Shown here: in pieces, positions 17,488 through 26,598 of the stretch
Layout: every line of letters begins with the position of its first letter
Position numbering within the stretch: the stretch's first letter is position 1
NCBI GenBank assembly: GCA_016214695.1
Contig: JACRNY010000002.1
Coordinates: forward strand, 62,001-126,000
Reading direction: 5' to 3'
DNA: 64,000 bases
Source: Nitrosomonadales bacterium
GTDB taxonomy: Bacteria > Pseudomonadota > Gammaproteobacteria > Burkholderiales > Gallionellaceae
Notes under the pieces: model-generated
Seen by the model: the letters and a program-made list of their open reading frames with translations, nothing else
The model's database searches: none
Told to the model about the DNA's origin: nothing
Made by a program: the position numbers and the translations under genes

Positions 17488-18201
17488 GTGAACAACATGA
17501 ACATCAAAGCCATCATTTTCGACGTCGACGGCACCCTGGCCGATACCGAGGACGCACACCGCATCGCCTTCAACAAGGCATTTGCCGAGAACGGGTTGGA
17601 CTGGAACTGGGATGTGGCTCTTTATGACAAACTGCTCAAGGTCACCGGCGGCAAGGAGCGCATCAAGCATTATGTCGAGAGCCACCTCCCGAACTTCAGC
17701 AAGCCGGCCGATTACGAAGGCTTTGTGAAGAACCTGCATGTGGTGAAGACCGGACATTACACGGCGATGCTGCGCAACGGCCAGATCCCCTTGCGTCCCG
17801 GCATCAAGCAGCTCATCTACGACGCCCACAAAGCCGGCATCAGACTGGCCATTGCCACCACGACCTCGCCCGAGAACGTCTCCGCCCTGCTGGAAGTCGG
17901 CTTGGGCAAGGACTGGGCAAAGCACTTCGACTCGATCGGCTGCGGCGACATCGTGCCGAACAAGAAACCCGCACCCGATATCTACAACTGGGTATTGAAC
18001 GAGCTCAAGCTCTCCCCGCAGGATTGCATCGCGCTGGAAGATTCCAACAACGGACTGCGCTCGGCCATGGCGGCCGGCATCAAGACCTACGTCACCACCA
18101 ACCCCTATACGCACAAACAGGATTTCGCCGATGCGGCGGCGGTGTTCGACGACCTGAGCGACCTGTCCAGCTTCTATGAACTGACCGGCCTGCGCTTGTA
18201 A
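17488..18201 (+). CDS. HAD-family phosphatase, CbbY/Gph type
   Basis: 237 aa. HAD motif I is FDVDGTLADTE with the two catalytic Asp residues, motif II is ATTTSPENV, the motif III Lys lies in IVPNKKPAPDIY, and motif IV is ALEDSNNGLRSA. The alpha-helical cap between motifs I and II fits the beta-phosphoglucomutase/CbbY subclass. In autotrophs CbbY removes xylulose-1,5-bisphosphate, but this gene is not beside cbb genes, so the substrate is open. 13 bp after ffh. Confidence 0.85.
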   Translation: MNNMNIKAIIFDVDGTLADTEDAHRIAFNKAFAENGLDWNWDVALYDKLLKVTGGKERIKHYVESHLPNFSKPADYEGFVKNLHVVKTGHYTAMLRNGQIPLRPGIKQLIYDAHKAGIRLAIATTTSPENVSALLEVGLGKDWAKHFDSIGCGDIVPNKKPAPDIYNWVLNELKLSPQDCIALEDSNNGLRSAMAAGIKTYVTTNPYTHKQDFADAAAVFDDLSDLSSFYELTGLRL

Positions 18202-18258
18202 GCAACAAGCGCGGTTTCCTGCTAATCTTGCGGACAATCCAATCGTCCGCAAAACATC

Positions 18259-19773
18259 ATGCAAAGTTATCTGAAACGCATCCTCACTGCCCGCGTCTAT
18301 GACGTGGCAGTCGAGACCCCGCTGGAACTCGCCCCCAACCTGTCAGCGCGCATCGGCAACGACGTGCTGTTCAAGCGCGAGGACATGCAGCCGGTGTTCT
18401 CGTTCAAGCTGCGCGGCGCCTACAACAAGATGGCGCAGCTCACGCCCGAGCAGCTCAAGCGCGGCGTGATCGCGGCCTCGGCCGGCAACCACGCACAGGG
18501 CGTGGCGCTCTCCGCACACCGCCTGGGCTGCAAAGCGACCATCGTGATGCCGACCACCACACCGCAGGTGAAGATCGAGGCGGTCAAACATTTCGGCCAG
18601 CGTTCTGTGGAGATCGTGCTGCACGGCGACAGCTACAGCGACGCCTGCAGCCATGCCTACGCGCTGGAGAAGGAAAGACAACTCACCTTCGTGCACCCCT
18701 TCGACGACCCCGATGTGATCGCCGGTCAGGGCACCATCGCCATGGAGATCCTGCGCCAGCGCCAGACCCCCATCCACGCCATCTTCTGCGCCATCGGCGG
18801 CGGCGGACTGATCGCGGGCGTGGCCGCCTACGTCAAGCAGGTGCGCCCCGACATCAAGGTCATCGGCGTGCAAACCACCGATTCGGATGCGATGGCGCGT
18901 TCGCTCAAGGCGAAGAAACGCGTCACACTCAACGACGTCGGCCTGTTCTCGGACGGCACCGCGGTGAAACTTGCGGGCGAAGAGACTTTCCGCGTGTGCA
19001 AACAATATGTGGATGAAGTCGTGCTGGTGGACACCGACGCGGTGTGTGCGGCGATCAAGGACGTGTTCCAGGACACGCGCTCCATCCTCGAGCCGGCCGG
19101 TGCGCTGGCCGTGGCGGGTGCGAAGCTGTATGCCAAGCGCGAACAGCTCAAGGGCGAGACACTGGTGACCGTGTGCAGCGGTGCGAACATGAACTTCGAC
19201 CGCCTGCGTTTCGTGGCGGAACGTTCCGAGATCGGCGAGAAACGCGAAGCCCTGCTCGCCGTCACCATCCCGGAGACGCCGGGCAGCTTCCGCAAGTTCT
19301 GCTCGCTGCTGGGCAAACGCAACATCACCGAATTCAACTACCGCTACGCCGATCCGACAGCGGCGCAGGTGTTCGTCGGCATCCAGGTGAAAGACCAGAC
19401 GGAAACGGCCGACCTGGTCGACAAGCTGCAACGCGGCAAACTCCCGACGCTCGACCTCTCCGATAACGAGATGGCCAAGCTGCACCTGCGCCACCTGGTC
19501 GGCGGTCATGCCGCAGCCAAGGACGAGATCCTGTTCCGCTTCGAATTTCCCGAGCGCCCCGGCGCGCTGATGAATTTCCTCAACAGCATGGATCACAGCT
19601 GGAACATCTCGCTGTTCCACTACCGCAACCACGGGGCGGACTACGGTCGCGTGCTGGTCGGCATGCAGGTGCCGCGCACCGACAAGAAGGCGCTCAAGAC
19701 CTTCCTCGACACCCTCGGCTACCCGTATTGGGACGAAAGCGACAATCCGGCCTACCGGCTGTTCCTGGGCTGA
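18259..19773 (+). CDS. ilvA: Threonine ammonia-lyase, biosynthetic
   Basis: PLP enzyme converting threonine to 2-oxobutanoate, the first step to isoleucine. 504 aa, the long biosynthetic form: N-terminal catalytic domain with the PLP lysine in FSFKLRGAYNKM and the GGGGL phosphate loop, then two ACT-like regulatory domains (ETPGSFRKFCSLLG and ERPGALMNFLNSM) that give isoleucine/valine control. Confidence 0.96.
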   Translation: MQSYLKRILTARVYDVAVETPLELAPNLSARIGNDVLFKREDMQPVFSFKLRGAYNKMAQLTPEQLKRGVIAASAGNHAQGVALSAHRLGCKATIVMPTTTPQVKIEAVKHFGQRSVEIVLHGDSYSDACSHAYALEKERQLTFVHPFDDPDVIAGQGTIAMEILRQRQTPIHAIFCAIGGGGLIAGVAAYVKQVRPDIKVIGVQTTDSDAMARSLKAKKRVTLNDVGLFSDGTAVKLAGEETFRVCKQYVDEVVLVDTDAVCAAIKDVFQDTRSILEPAGALAVAGAKLYAKREQLKGETLVTVCSGANMNFDRLRFVAERSEIGEKREALLAVTIPETPGSFRKFCSLLGKRNITEFNYRYADPTAAQVFVGIQVKDQTETADLVDKLQRGKLPTLDLSDNEMAKLHLRHLVGGHAAAKDEILFRFEFPERPGALMNFLNSMDHSWNISLFHYRNHGADYGRVLVGMQVPRTDKKALKTFLDTLGYPYWDESDNPAYRLFLG

Positions 19774-19803
19774 GGCGAGATGGCCCCGCGTGGGGCCATC
19801 CGC

Positions 19804-21000
19804 TCACATATCCCAGCGCGCCCCTGCCATGAGTTGCTTGCGGTCGTAGGCGTAACGCTTGTCACTCGAATCCTGCGTCTCGATGATGGCCTCAGCCCAG
19901 AAGGAAAGTTGTTTGGTCTGCACGTATGCCGCTTTGATGACCAGATCGTTGCCGCTATAGTTCTTGGCAGGCTGACCGGCAACGTCGTAGGCGAAAGCAT
20001 GCGGGTAGTCACGCTTCCAGTGGTGCAGCGACACGCGCCCGCTCAACTGGCCCTGTTCGTACAGCACGCGACCTCCGATACGGTGTGCCTTGTAATCGCC
20101 ATAATTCACATAGTTGTCGGTGCGCTGCGAATAGTCGTAGTCCACGTAGACCACCATCTCGCCGTTCATACGGTTGCGCAGGGTGACCCCCAGATCGTTG
20201 TAGGTGTACTTCAGCACCGGGTTGGCCGCGGCATAGACGCCGTTGGCCTGGCGGGCACGCCGTTCAGCGTAATCCCGGGTCGAATATGCCGCCGAGAACT
20301 TTAGCTTGGTGCCCGCCTTGACTTCCAGATCGGCCTCGCCGCCCAATCTGAAATAATCGTGGTCCATCTGCGAGACTGCCACCGGATCGTCATAGTCATT
20401 CGTCAAATACTGGCCTTTGATGGAATAATCGACTGTCCCGGAATCATCCTTGAACTCGCCTTCGACGCCTGTGCTTGTGTAGTTGTAGCGATTGGAGATG
20501 TTGCTGCCACCCGCCGTGACTTTGGATGCGCCGGAATCGTGATCGACATAGACCTGATTGTGCTTCTCCAGCACGAGACCCGCATAGGCCTTTTTGTCCC
20601 GCTTGGCAGTGCCCCCCAGTTCGAACGTCATCCCGCCCTTGGTTTCCAGGTTGAACTCGTCGGCATTGCCCAGTCCTCCGGCATAGAATCTGCCGTCGAC
20701 GGTGGCCGAGCCGACCAGGCGGCCATTCATCTCGTGGCGCTTGCCTGCTTCCACCTTCGCCTTGTAGGGCACGAAGAAACCGGATTTCGCCTGCGGCACC
20801 ACTGTCGTGTTCTGCGTGGCGCCCACGGCATAATCGAAATACGCATTGCGCGGCGCCTGGAACGCGTTGCTATCGTAGCCGAGGCCGGATTCCGCATACC
20901 ACGAAAGGTCACCCTGCTGCTGGGCAGCGGCAAAAGCCGTCGTGGTCAGCAGCATGGTAAACGCCGTCAGCACCGGATGGAACTTCATCTTATTACGCAT
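19804..21000 (-). CDS. Predicted outer-membrane beta-barrel protein
   Basis: 398 aa with a signal peptide (MKFHPVLTAFTMLLTTTAFAAA-type: basic start, hydrophobic core, AxA site) and then alternating polar/aromatic strands (WYAESGLGYDSN, VYVDYDYSQRTDNYVNYGDYKAHRIGG shortened: VYVDYDYSQ; LSFWAEAIIETQDSSDKRY) typical of a 14-18 strand barrel. GAGAGG precedes ATG at 21000, so longer upstream starts are rejected. Last gene of a four-gene operon with a 7TM transglutaminase-like protein, an ATP-grasp enzyme and a TPR protein. No named family recognised. It may export or anchor whatever the operon makes; that is inference. Confidence 0.75.
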   Translation of the reverse strand: MRNKMKFHPVLTAFTMLLTTTAFAAAQQQGDLSWYAESGLGYDSNAFQAPRNAYFDYAVGATQNTTVVPQAKSGFFVPYKAKVEAGKRHEMNGRLVGSATVDGRFYAGGLGNADEFNLETKGGMTFELGGTAKRDKKAYAGLVLEKHNQVYVDHDSGASKVTAGGSNISNRYNYTSTGVEGEFKDDSGTVDYSIKGQYLTNDYDDPVAVSQMDHDYFRLGGEADLEVKAGTKLKFSAAYSTRDYAERRARQANGVYAAANPVLKYTYNDLGVTLRNRMNGEMVVYVDYDYSQRTDNYVNYGDYKAHRIGGRVLYEQGQLSGRVSLHHWKRDYPHAFAYDVAGQPAKNYSGNDLVIKAAYVQTKQLSFWAEAIIETQDSSDKRYAYDRKQLMAGARWDM

Positions 21001-21043
21001 GTTTACCTCTCTCTGATTGATATTGAATGACGACAACATCTTG

Positions 21044-22951
21044 TTAACGCCCTCCCAGCTTTTGCACTTCTTCATCCAGTCCCGCTAAGGCGGGATCGAG
21101 TTGTCTGGCCTTCTCCAATTCCTTGCGCGCTTCGTCGGTACGGTCCGCTTCGCGCAAAGCGCGGGCGAATTCCAGGCGCAACCTGGGGTCGCTTGTATCG
21201 GCGGCGACTGCGCTGTCCAGCACGCGCACCGCCTCGCGCACCTGCTTGTTCAGCAGCAGTGCGCGACCGAGGAAACGCAGCGTCTTGGTGTTGCTGGGAT
21301 CGAGCTCGTCGGCGCGGCGCAACGCAGCGACCGCATCGGCGGACCGGCCTTGCTCGATATAAGCGTTGCCCAGGTTGAACCAGGCCAGCGAATAGGTCTC
21401 GTCGCGTGCGACGATGGCGCGGTACAGCCTGATCGCTTCGTCGAATTCCCTGCGCTTGGCATGCCGCACCGCCAGGTTGAGTTGCGCAGCCTGGTAATCG
21501 GGACGTATCCGCAATGCCTTGCGATAGGCGTCGATGGCCTCCTTGTCGCGTTCGGTATTGCCGTACACCACCCCCAGGTTGAACCACGCCTGTTCGTAGT
21601 CCGGACGCTGGCGCACGGCGCGGTTGAACGCGTCTTCCGCCTTTTTGTTGTCCTTCTGGCGCAAATAGGTGATGCCGATGTTGTACCAGGCTTCCGGATA
21701 CTGGCGGCGTATCTTGAGCGCCGCCTGGTAGGCGGTCAGTGCGGCGGGATAGTCCCCCTTGGCGGCATGGCTCAGCCCCATGTTGACCAGCGCTTCGGGG
21801 TGGGCGCCGCCGGATTTTTTCAGCGCGACCTGGTATTCGGCGATGGCCTTGTCGTAATCCTTTTCGCCGTAGGCGACACGGCCCAGGTTGAAGTGCGCAT
21901 CGGCCCGGTCCGGGTTGCGCTGGAGCAGCCACTCGAATTCGCTGCGCGCATCGGCCCAGCGTTTCTCCCCCAGCAGCACCGCGCCCAATGTCGAGTGGGC
22001 CTGGGCATATTCCGGCTCGATCTGGATGACCTGCCGCAGGATCTGCTCGGCTTCGCGCCGCTTGTGTTGCGCATTCAGGATGGAGGCCATGTTGACGCGC
22101 GCGGGCGAGTAGCCGGGCGCCAGCTCCAGTATCTTGCGGTATTGCGCCAGCGCGCGCGTCTGGCCTTCCGCCGTATCCGGCTCCAGCGCGGCCAGTGCCA
22201 CGCGCGCCTCGGGAGCGCCCGGTTCCAGGCGGATGGACGCCTCGTAGGTCCTGGCCGCAAGTTCGACCTGCCCCAGCTTGCGGCGCGTCATGCCCAGCGT
22301 ATTAAGCGCTTGCACCTTGCGATGACCACCAGCCAGTTGCACCGCCTTCTCCAATTCCGCTGCGCCAGCGGCGTGATCGCCGCGGTTGTTAAGCAGGATG
22401 CCGAGATTGTATTGGGCTTCAAAATGTCCGGGCTGCCGCACCAGCAGCTCGCGGTAGGCCTCCAGCGCCTTGCTTCCCTGTCCGGCGCGCGACAGCGCCA
22501 GCGCGCGGTTGAACATCGCGCTGGTGTCTGCCGGATCGGCTACCATCGCGCGATTGAAATAGTCCAGCGCCAGGCCGGCTTCGCCCTTCTTCAGGTACAG
22601 CACGCCGAGGTCGTTGAGCACCTGCGCACCCGGCCTTTTCGCCAGTTCTTTCAAGTAGAGCTGTTCGGCCTCGCGCCATCTTTTCTGTTCTACCATCTGG
22701 GCGGCACGCTGCATCTCCGCATCCGTCGCCGCCAAGACCACAGGTGCGGCATCGTCGGTCGCTGCGAGCTTCTCCGTCTCATCCGCCACCGCGCTGGCGA
22801 CGGACTGTATTCTGATCACGGTGACGGCGTTGGCGTCGTATTCGGCGCGGAAACGCACATACAGCAGCACCAGGAAGATGCCCAGGATCACGATCACCAC
22901 GGGGACGAAGCTCTCCCGGAACACCCTCATCAAACCGACGTTACTCTTCAT
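21044..22951 (-). CDS. Membrane-anchored TPR-repeat protein
   Basis: 635 aa. One N-terminal membrane helix (VPVVIVILGIFLVLLYVRF) is followed by a low-complexity linker and then roughly fourteen tetratricopeptide repeats filling the rest (units such as AWYNIGITYLRQKDNKKAEDAF and AWFNLGVVYGNTERDKEAIDAY). TPR arrays are protein-interaction scaffolds; here it probably holds a periplasmic complex. Overlaps the ATP-grasp gene by 11 bp and lies 43 bp before the barrel gene. Confidence 0.88.
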   Translation of the reverse strand: MKSNVGLMRVFRESFVPVVIVILGIFLVLLYVRFRAEYDANAVTVIRIQSVASAVADETEKLAATDDAAPVVLAATDAEMQRAAQMVEQKRWREAEQLYLKELAKRPGAQVLNDLGVLYLKKGEAGLALDYFNRAMVADPADTSAMFNRALALSRAGQGSKALEAYRELLVRQPGHFEAQYNLGILLNNRGDHAAGAAELEKAVQLAGGHRKVQALNTLGMTRRKLGQVELAARTYEASIRLEPGAPEARVALAALEPDTAEGQTRALAQYRKILELAPGYSPARVNMASILNAQHKRREAEQILRQVIQIEPEYAQAHSTLGAVLLGEKRWADARSEFEWLLQRNPDRADAHFNLGRVAYGEKDYDKAIAEYQVALKKSGGAHPEALVNMGLSHAAKGDYPAALTAYQAALKIRRQYPEAWYNIGITYLRQKDNKKAEDAFNRAVRQRPDYEQAWFNLGVVYGNTERDKEAIDAYRKALRIRPDYQAAQLNLAVRHAKRREFDEAIRLYRAIVARDETYSLAWFNLGNAYIEQGRSADAVAALRRADELDPSNTKTLRFLGRALLLNKQVREAVRVLDSAVAADTSDPRLRLEFARALREADRTDEARKELEKARQLDPALAGLDEEVQKLGGR

Positions 22952-23861
22952 CCCTGACTTCCCCGTTCGCAGTGATCTCCTCCAGCACCGGCAACATGCC
23001 GCGCCCGTTCACGTTCTGTATCTCCAGTCCCGGCCTGACGTTGATCTCCAGCAGCAACGGCCCGTCCGGCGAGATGGAGATGTCCACGCCCAGATATTTC
23101 AGCGGCACTGCCTGCGCGGCGCGCTCCGCCAGCTCTATTACCTCGCTCCAGTAGGGCAGCGTCCTGCCCAGCAGGGCGATGCCGGTGTCCGGGTGTTTCT
23201 CGACGGGCTGTCCGAGGAAACGCGCATCGGTGGTGACGCCGCTGGCGATGTCGATGGCGATGCCGAGCGCGCCCTGGTGCAAGTTGGCCTTGCCGTCCGA
23301 CTGTTTCGTCGGCACGCGCGTCATCGACATCACCGGTCGTTCGTCGCACATGATCACGCGCACATCGGCCAGGCCGAGCGGGCTGAGCTCGCTCATCTCT
23401 GCATGCTGCACGATGCGGCTCTCGATGATCGCGCGGTCGCCGAGGTCGAAGGAATAGATGCCGAAGATGATGTCGGAGATGTGCTTGCGCAGGTCGAAGG
23501 CGGTATATATCTTGCCGCTGATGCCGACCCAGTCGTCGCCCTGCCTGCCGACAATGACGATGATGCCGTTGCCGCCGCTGCCCTGCGCGGGCTTGATGAC
23601 GAAATCCTCGTAGGCAGAGAGGTCGCTTTCCAGAGTGCGCAGTTCGTAGAAATAACTGTAGATGCGGTGGGTCCTGGGCATGCTCACGCCCGCCTTGCCC
23701 AGGACCTCCTTCGCCAGCAGCTTGTCGTCCGCCAGCGGGAAATGTTTGCGCTGGTTGCGCGTGTAGATGTAGTGCAGGTTGCGCTTGTTCATGGAAAGCA
23801 CCTTGCCTGCGCGCTCGCGCACCTCCTCCAGCCGCGACCACCAGGCGCGCAGCCCCATCAT
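22941..23861 (-). CDS. Alpha-L-glutamate ligase-like ATP-grasp protein
   Basis: 306 aa from ATG at 23861, which overlaps the stop of the upstream gene. ATP-grasp features: nucleotide-binding FVIKPAQGSGGNGIIV, DVRVIMCDERPV, and metal-binding LLLEINVRPGLEIQN. Belongs to the RimK-like amidoligases that occur next to 7TM transglutaminase-like proteins. The reaction is probably ATP-dependent peptide or isopeptide bond formation with an amino acid such as glutamate; substrate unknown. The frame continues upstream of 23861, but only as the shadow of the neighbouring gene. Confidence 0.85.
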   Translation of the reverse strand: MMGLRAWWSRLEEVRERAGKVLSMNKRNLHYIYTRNQRKHFPLADDKLLAKEVLGKAGVSMPRTHRIYSYFYELRTLESDLSAYEDFVIKPAQGSGGNGIIVIVGRQGDDWVGISGKIYTAFDLRKHISDIIFGIYSFDLGDRAIIESRIVQHAEMSELSPLGLADVRVIMCDERPVMSMTRVPTKQSDGKANLHQGALGIAIDIASGVTTDARFLGQPVEKHPDTGIALLGRTLPYWSEVIELAERAAQAVPLKYLGVDISISPDGPLLLEINVRPGLEIQNVNGRGMLPVLEEITANGEVRDEE

Positions 23862-25468
23862 TTTGCCGACTCCAGGATCAGGCGACGGAAGCGCATGAAC
23901 TCCATCACGCGGATGCCAATCCATTTGCCCAGCCACAGGTTCAGCGCCACCACCACCAGCAGCAGTTCGGGGAAGGCCAGCACCAGGCTCTGCATGAAGA
24001 TCGAATCCATCACCGCATAACAGGCCGCGATCACGACCAGCGTCATCAGGGTGATGCGCGCCACTTTCATCGCGCCCTGTTCCGCTTCCATCAGCGCCAC
24101 ACGCTCGGCGGTGATGGCCAGGATGGCGATAGGAAACAGGGTCACGTGCGCCAGCTCGAACAGACCGAGTTGCACGCCGCCCACCGTGGTCGCCATCATC
24201 ACGATCACCACCGTGGTCAGCACGATGGCCATCTTGGGCGAATGCAGCAACTGCATCCAGTCGAGTCCACGGCGGATGACCGCCGACACCAGCACGATGC
24301 CGAGGAAACCGACGATGCCCCACAGCAGGCCGGTCTCGCGCGCGGCTGCCGCGATCAGCGCGGGCAGGAAGGTGCCGAAGGTCTCCAGTCCGACCACGTT
24401 GCGGAACACCACCGTCACCAGCGCCCCCAGTGGCAGCATGAGCAGGATCTTGAGCAGGTTCTGCGAGATGCCGACGCGCTCGAAGTGCGCGTACAGGTTG
24501 GTGATGTTCAGTGCCGACTGGCTCAGCGCATCCTGCGCGTCGCGTTGCGGCACCAGTTGCTTGCTGGTCTTGAACATGTACTGGAAATTCACGTTGGCCG
24601 TGTGCTTGAACAGCGCCTGGTCACCGTAATACAGCGTCAGGTAGTTGGCCGGAATCTCGGCGAAGTGGTCGTTGATGGTGTCGAACGGTACCCAGTGCCC
24701 GTTTACGTAGACCTCCACCCACTGGTGGCTGGTGCGCTTGCTGCCCTGCTCCATCACGAAACCGCCGATCAGCCGGGCCGGGATGTTCAGCTTGCGCGCC
24801 ATCGCCACGAACAGTCGGCTCTTGCCGTTGCAGCTTGCCTCGCCCAGTTTGAGCGCGGTCAGCGAATCGGTGTAGCCGGAGAAGTTGCGGTTGGCGATGT
24901 TGTCCTGCAGATGGCGGTGGATACGGGTCAGCACGTCCAGCACCGTGCGGTTCTCGGCTGGAACGATGCTGTCGAGCGCGCGTGCGATCTGCGGATCGTC
25001 CCTGTGGATACCGGGTTCATCCGCCAGGAAGGGGGCCAGCGCGGGAGAATAAGATTCGGGGATGGGTATACCTTCCGGAATCTCATAGCGCACATGGTGG
25101 GCGCGCACCGAATAGGCATAACGCAGACTCTGTTGCCCGGCCACGTTCTCGGCATTCCAGCTTACTTCGCGGTTCAGGGAGTCGGAGTGGATGCTGGAGA
25201 CGAAGACGCCGGTGGAACTCTCTTCGTTATCGACCGACTGGCGTGCGTCTGTCTTGGGCAGATAGGTCTGGATACGGATGTCTTCGCCATGACCATCGAC
25301 CTGCATGTTGACCTCGACGGTATAACTCGGCGCGGGGATCAGCCCCGCCAGCGGGTAGTCGAGCGCATATAACTTGTACCCGGCCACCGCCATCGGCGCC
25401 AGCACCATGAGCGCGAGCAGCGCGACATAAGCGCCGCGTCTCGTTCTGACGGAACGTTGATTGCTCAT
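23858..25468 (-). CDS. Transglutaminase-like protein fused to seven membrane helices
   Basis: 536 aa. One N-terminal membrane helix (about 12-30), a periplasmic part with a transglutaminase fold near 195-275, then about seven membrane helices from 335 to the end. The family is usually called 'inactive transglutaminase fused to 7TM', yet here Cys213 (GEASCNGKSRLF), His248 (SHQWVEVYV) and Asp263 (WVPFDTI) stand in the canonical triad positions. AGGTGG lies before ATG at 25468, supporting that start over GTG at 25480. First gene of the operon with the ATP-grasp ligase, so the pair probably makes and cuts or cross-links an envelope peptide. Confidence 0.85.
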   Translation of the reverse strand: MSNQRSVRTRRGAYVALLALMVLAPMAVAGYKLYALDYPLAGLIPAPSYTVEVNMQVDGHGEDIRIQTYLPKTDARQSVDNEESSTGVFVSSIHSDSLNREVSWNAENVAGQQSLRYAYSVRAHHVRYEIPEGIPIPESYSPALAPFLADEPGIHRDDPQIARALDSIVPAENRTVLDVLTRIHRHLQDNIANRNFSGYTDSLTALKLGEASCNGKSRLFVAMARKLNIPARLIGGFVMEQGSKRTSHQWVEVYVNGHWVPFDTINDHFAEIPANYLTLYYGDQALFKHTANVNFQYMFKTSKQLVPQRDAQDALSQSALNITNLYAHFERVGISQNLLKILLMLPLGALVTVVFRNVVGLETFGTFLPALIAAAARETGLLWGIVGFLGIVLVSAVIRRGLDWMQLLHSPKMAIVLTTVVIVMMATTVGGVQLGLFELAHVTLFPIAILAITAERVALMEAEQGAMKVARITLMTLVVIAACYAVMDSIFMQSLVLAFPELLLVVVALNLWLGKWIGIRVMEFMRFRRLILESAK

Positions 25469-25499
25469 TATCTTAACCACCTGTTTTAATTGTTAGTTT

Positions 25500-25650
25500 A
25501 GGAAGCTGGCAAACCCTGTTCCTGGATGCTCTCCCCAGCAATCCGCCGGATGGACATGGCGGCCCGCGTTTTAGTTCCACCCAACCCGGTCCGGAGGCTT
25601 CAATTTCGGGCGTGCCGCACTTTATGCGGCTGCCAGACAGAAAGGCAATA
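25500..25650 (+). ncRNA. Candidate structured RNA upstream of fau, possibly 6S RNA
   Basis: The 528-bp gap 25469-25995 has no convincing gene. On the plus strand, 25505-25640 can fold as a rod: CTGT/ACAG, CTGG/CCAG, CAG/CTG, CCGC/GCGG, an open bubble, then GCGG/CCGC and CCCG/CGGG. A small CCGCA-CTTTA-TGCGG hairpin is possible on the 3' side of the bubble, as known for 6S RNA after pRNA synthesis. The apical part CGGTCCGGAGGCTTC resembles the E. coli 6S apical sequence. 6S (ssrS) commonly precedes fau. A second rod-like fold (CACCG/CGGTG, CAAC/GTTG, CAGCG/CGCTG) lies at 25695-25825 after TATACT at 25665. Neither match is decisive. Confidence 0.3.
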
Positions 25651-25915
25651 TGCCAAAAGGCCTATATACTTTGGCCGATGCCTATCCCTTTTCCGACACC
25701 GACAACCAAACATGCACTCAGCGAACAGCTCCGCCGCAAGCGGAAGCGATGGACACATGCCATAGCCTTGCGCTGGAACGGCACAAGCGCTGCCCCTGTG
25801 GGTCGTTGCGGGATCCGGCCGGTGCCTGCCGCATTTTTGGGCAAGTACAGGAATTTTTCCGGCCCTTTCAACTCCAGGAACATTCTTTATTACACAGGCA
25901 AATAATTATTATTAA

Positions 25916-25961
25916 TTGACGTTAGGCTAATTTTGTCAAACTATAGCCTCTATTGTTATAT
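25916..25961 (+). promoter_or_regulatory. Tandem sigma-70 promoters of fau
   Basis: TTGACG (25916-25921), 17 bp, AACTAT (25939-25944); and overlapping TTGTCA (25933-25938), 17 bp, TTATAT (25956-25961). Both face fau, whose ATG is at 25996. Confidence 0.6.
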
Positions 25962-25995
25962 GTTTTGCGAATTTTAAACGAAGGGCGATTGGAAG

Positions 25996-26595
25996 ATGGA
26001 TATCCGCGCTAGAAAACAAGCGCTCAGACAAAGTATAATCGCCGCCCGCGAAAAGCTGGGTAGCCCCGAAAATCTGCGCCTGAGTCGCACCATCGTCGGG
26101 AAGATTTGTGAGCTGCCCGGCTACAAACAAGCGACTGCGGTACTGGGTTATTTGAATTTCGGGGCGGAACTGGCCGCCGATCTGTGGGTGAGCCAAGCGC
26201 TGGCGGACGGTAAACAGGTTTTGCTGCCGCGCGTGAACCGGGCAAGCAGGCACCTCGACTTATATATGGTGCACGACCTGAAACAGGACGTGGCGCCCGG
26301 ATCATGGGGCATACGCGAACCGGTCGTGGAGCGCTGTAATAGGGTGGAAGCCCTGGGTACGCCGGGGTTCATCCTGTTACCCGGGGTGGCTTTTACCCGC
26401 GAGGGTGATCGCCTGGGCTACGGCGGCGGCTTCTACGACAAGCTGCTGGCACGCATGCCGCACCGGCCGACTCTGGTCGCCGGAGCATTCGCGCTGCAAG
26501 TGGTGGAAAAGATTCCGTCGGAAAGCACCGACCGCAAGGTGGAATGGTTGGTGACGGAGAACGAAACGATACATTGCAACAGAGGGAGAGAGTAA
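25996..26595 (+). CDS. fau: 5-formyltetrahydrofolate cyclo-ligase
   Basis: Converts 5-formyl-THF to 5,10-methenyl-THF with ATP. 199 aa, normal length, with IRARKQALRQSIIAAREKL at the start and the family signature PGVAFTREGDRLGYGGGFYDKLL. Three bases separate its stop from the aceE start. Confidence 0.93.
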   Translation: MDIRARKQALRQSIIAAREKLGSPENLRLSRTIVGKICELPGYKQATAVLGYLNFGAELAADLWVSQALADGKQVLLPRVNRASRHLDLYMVHDLKQDVAPGSWGIREPVVERCNRVEALGTPGFILLPGVAFTREGDRLGYGGGFYDKLLARMPHRPTLVAGAFALQVVEKIPSESTDRKVEWLVTENETIHCNRGRE

Positions 26596-26598
26596 GCG

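Noticed and set aside
18343-19632. Long minus-strand open frame opposite ilvA
   Set aside because: Mirror of the ilvA codon pattern with an atypical composition; ilvA is complete and well supported.
25526-25919. Short overlapping open frames in the gap before fau
   Set aside because: All three frames are open because of base composition; none has a ribosome binding site or a protein-like sequence, and RNA structure explains the region better.
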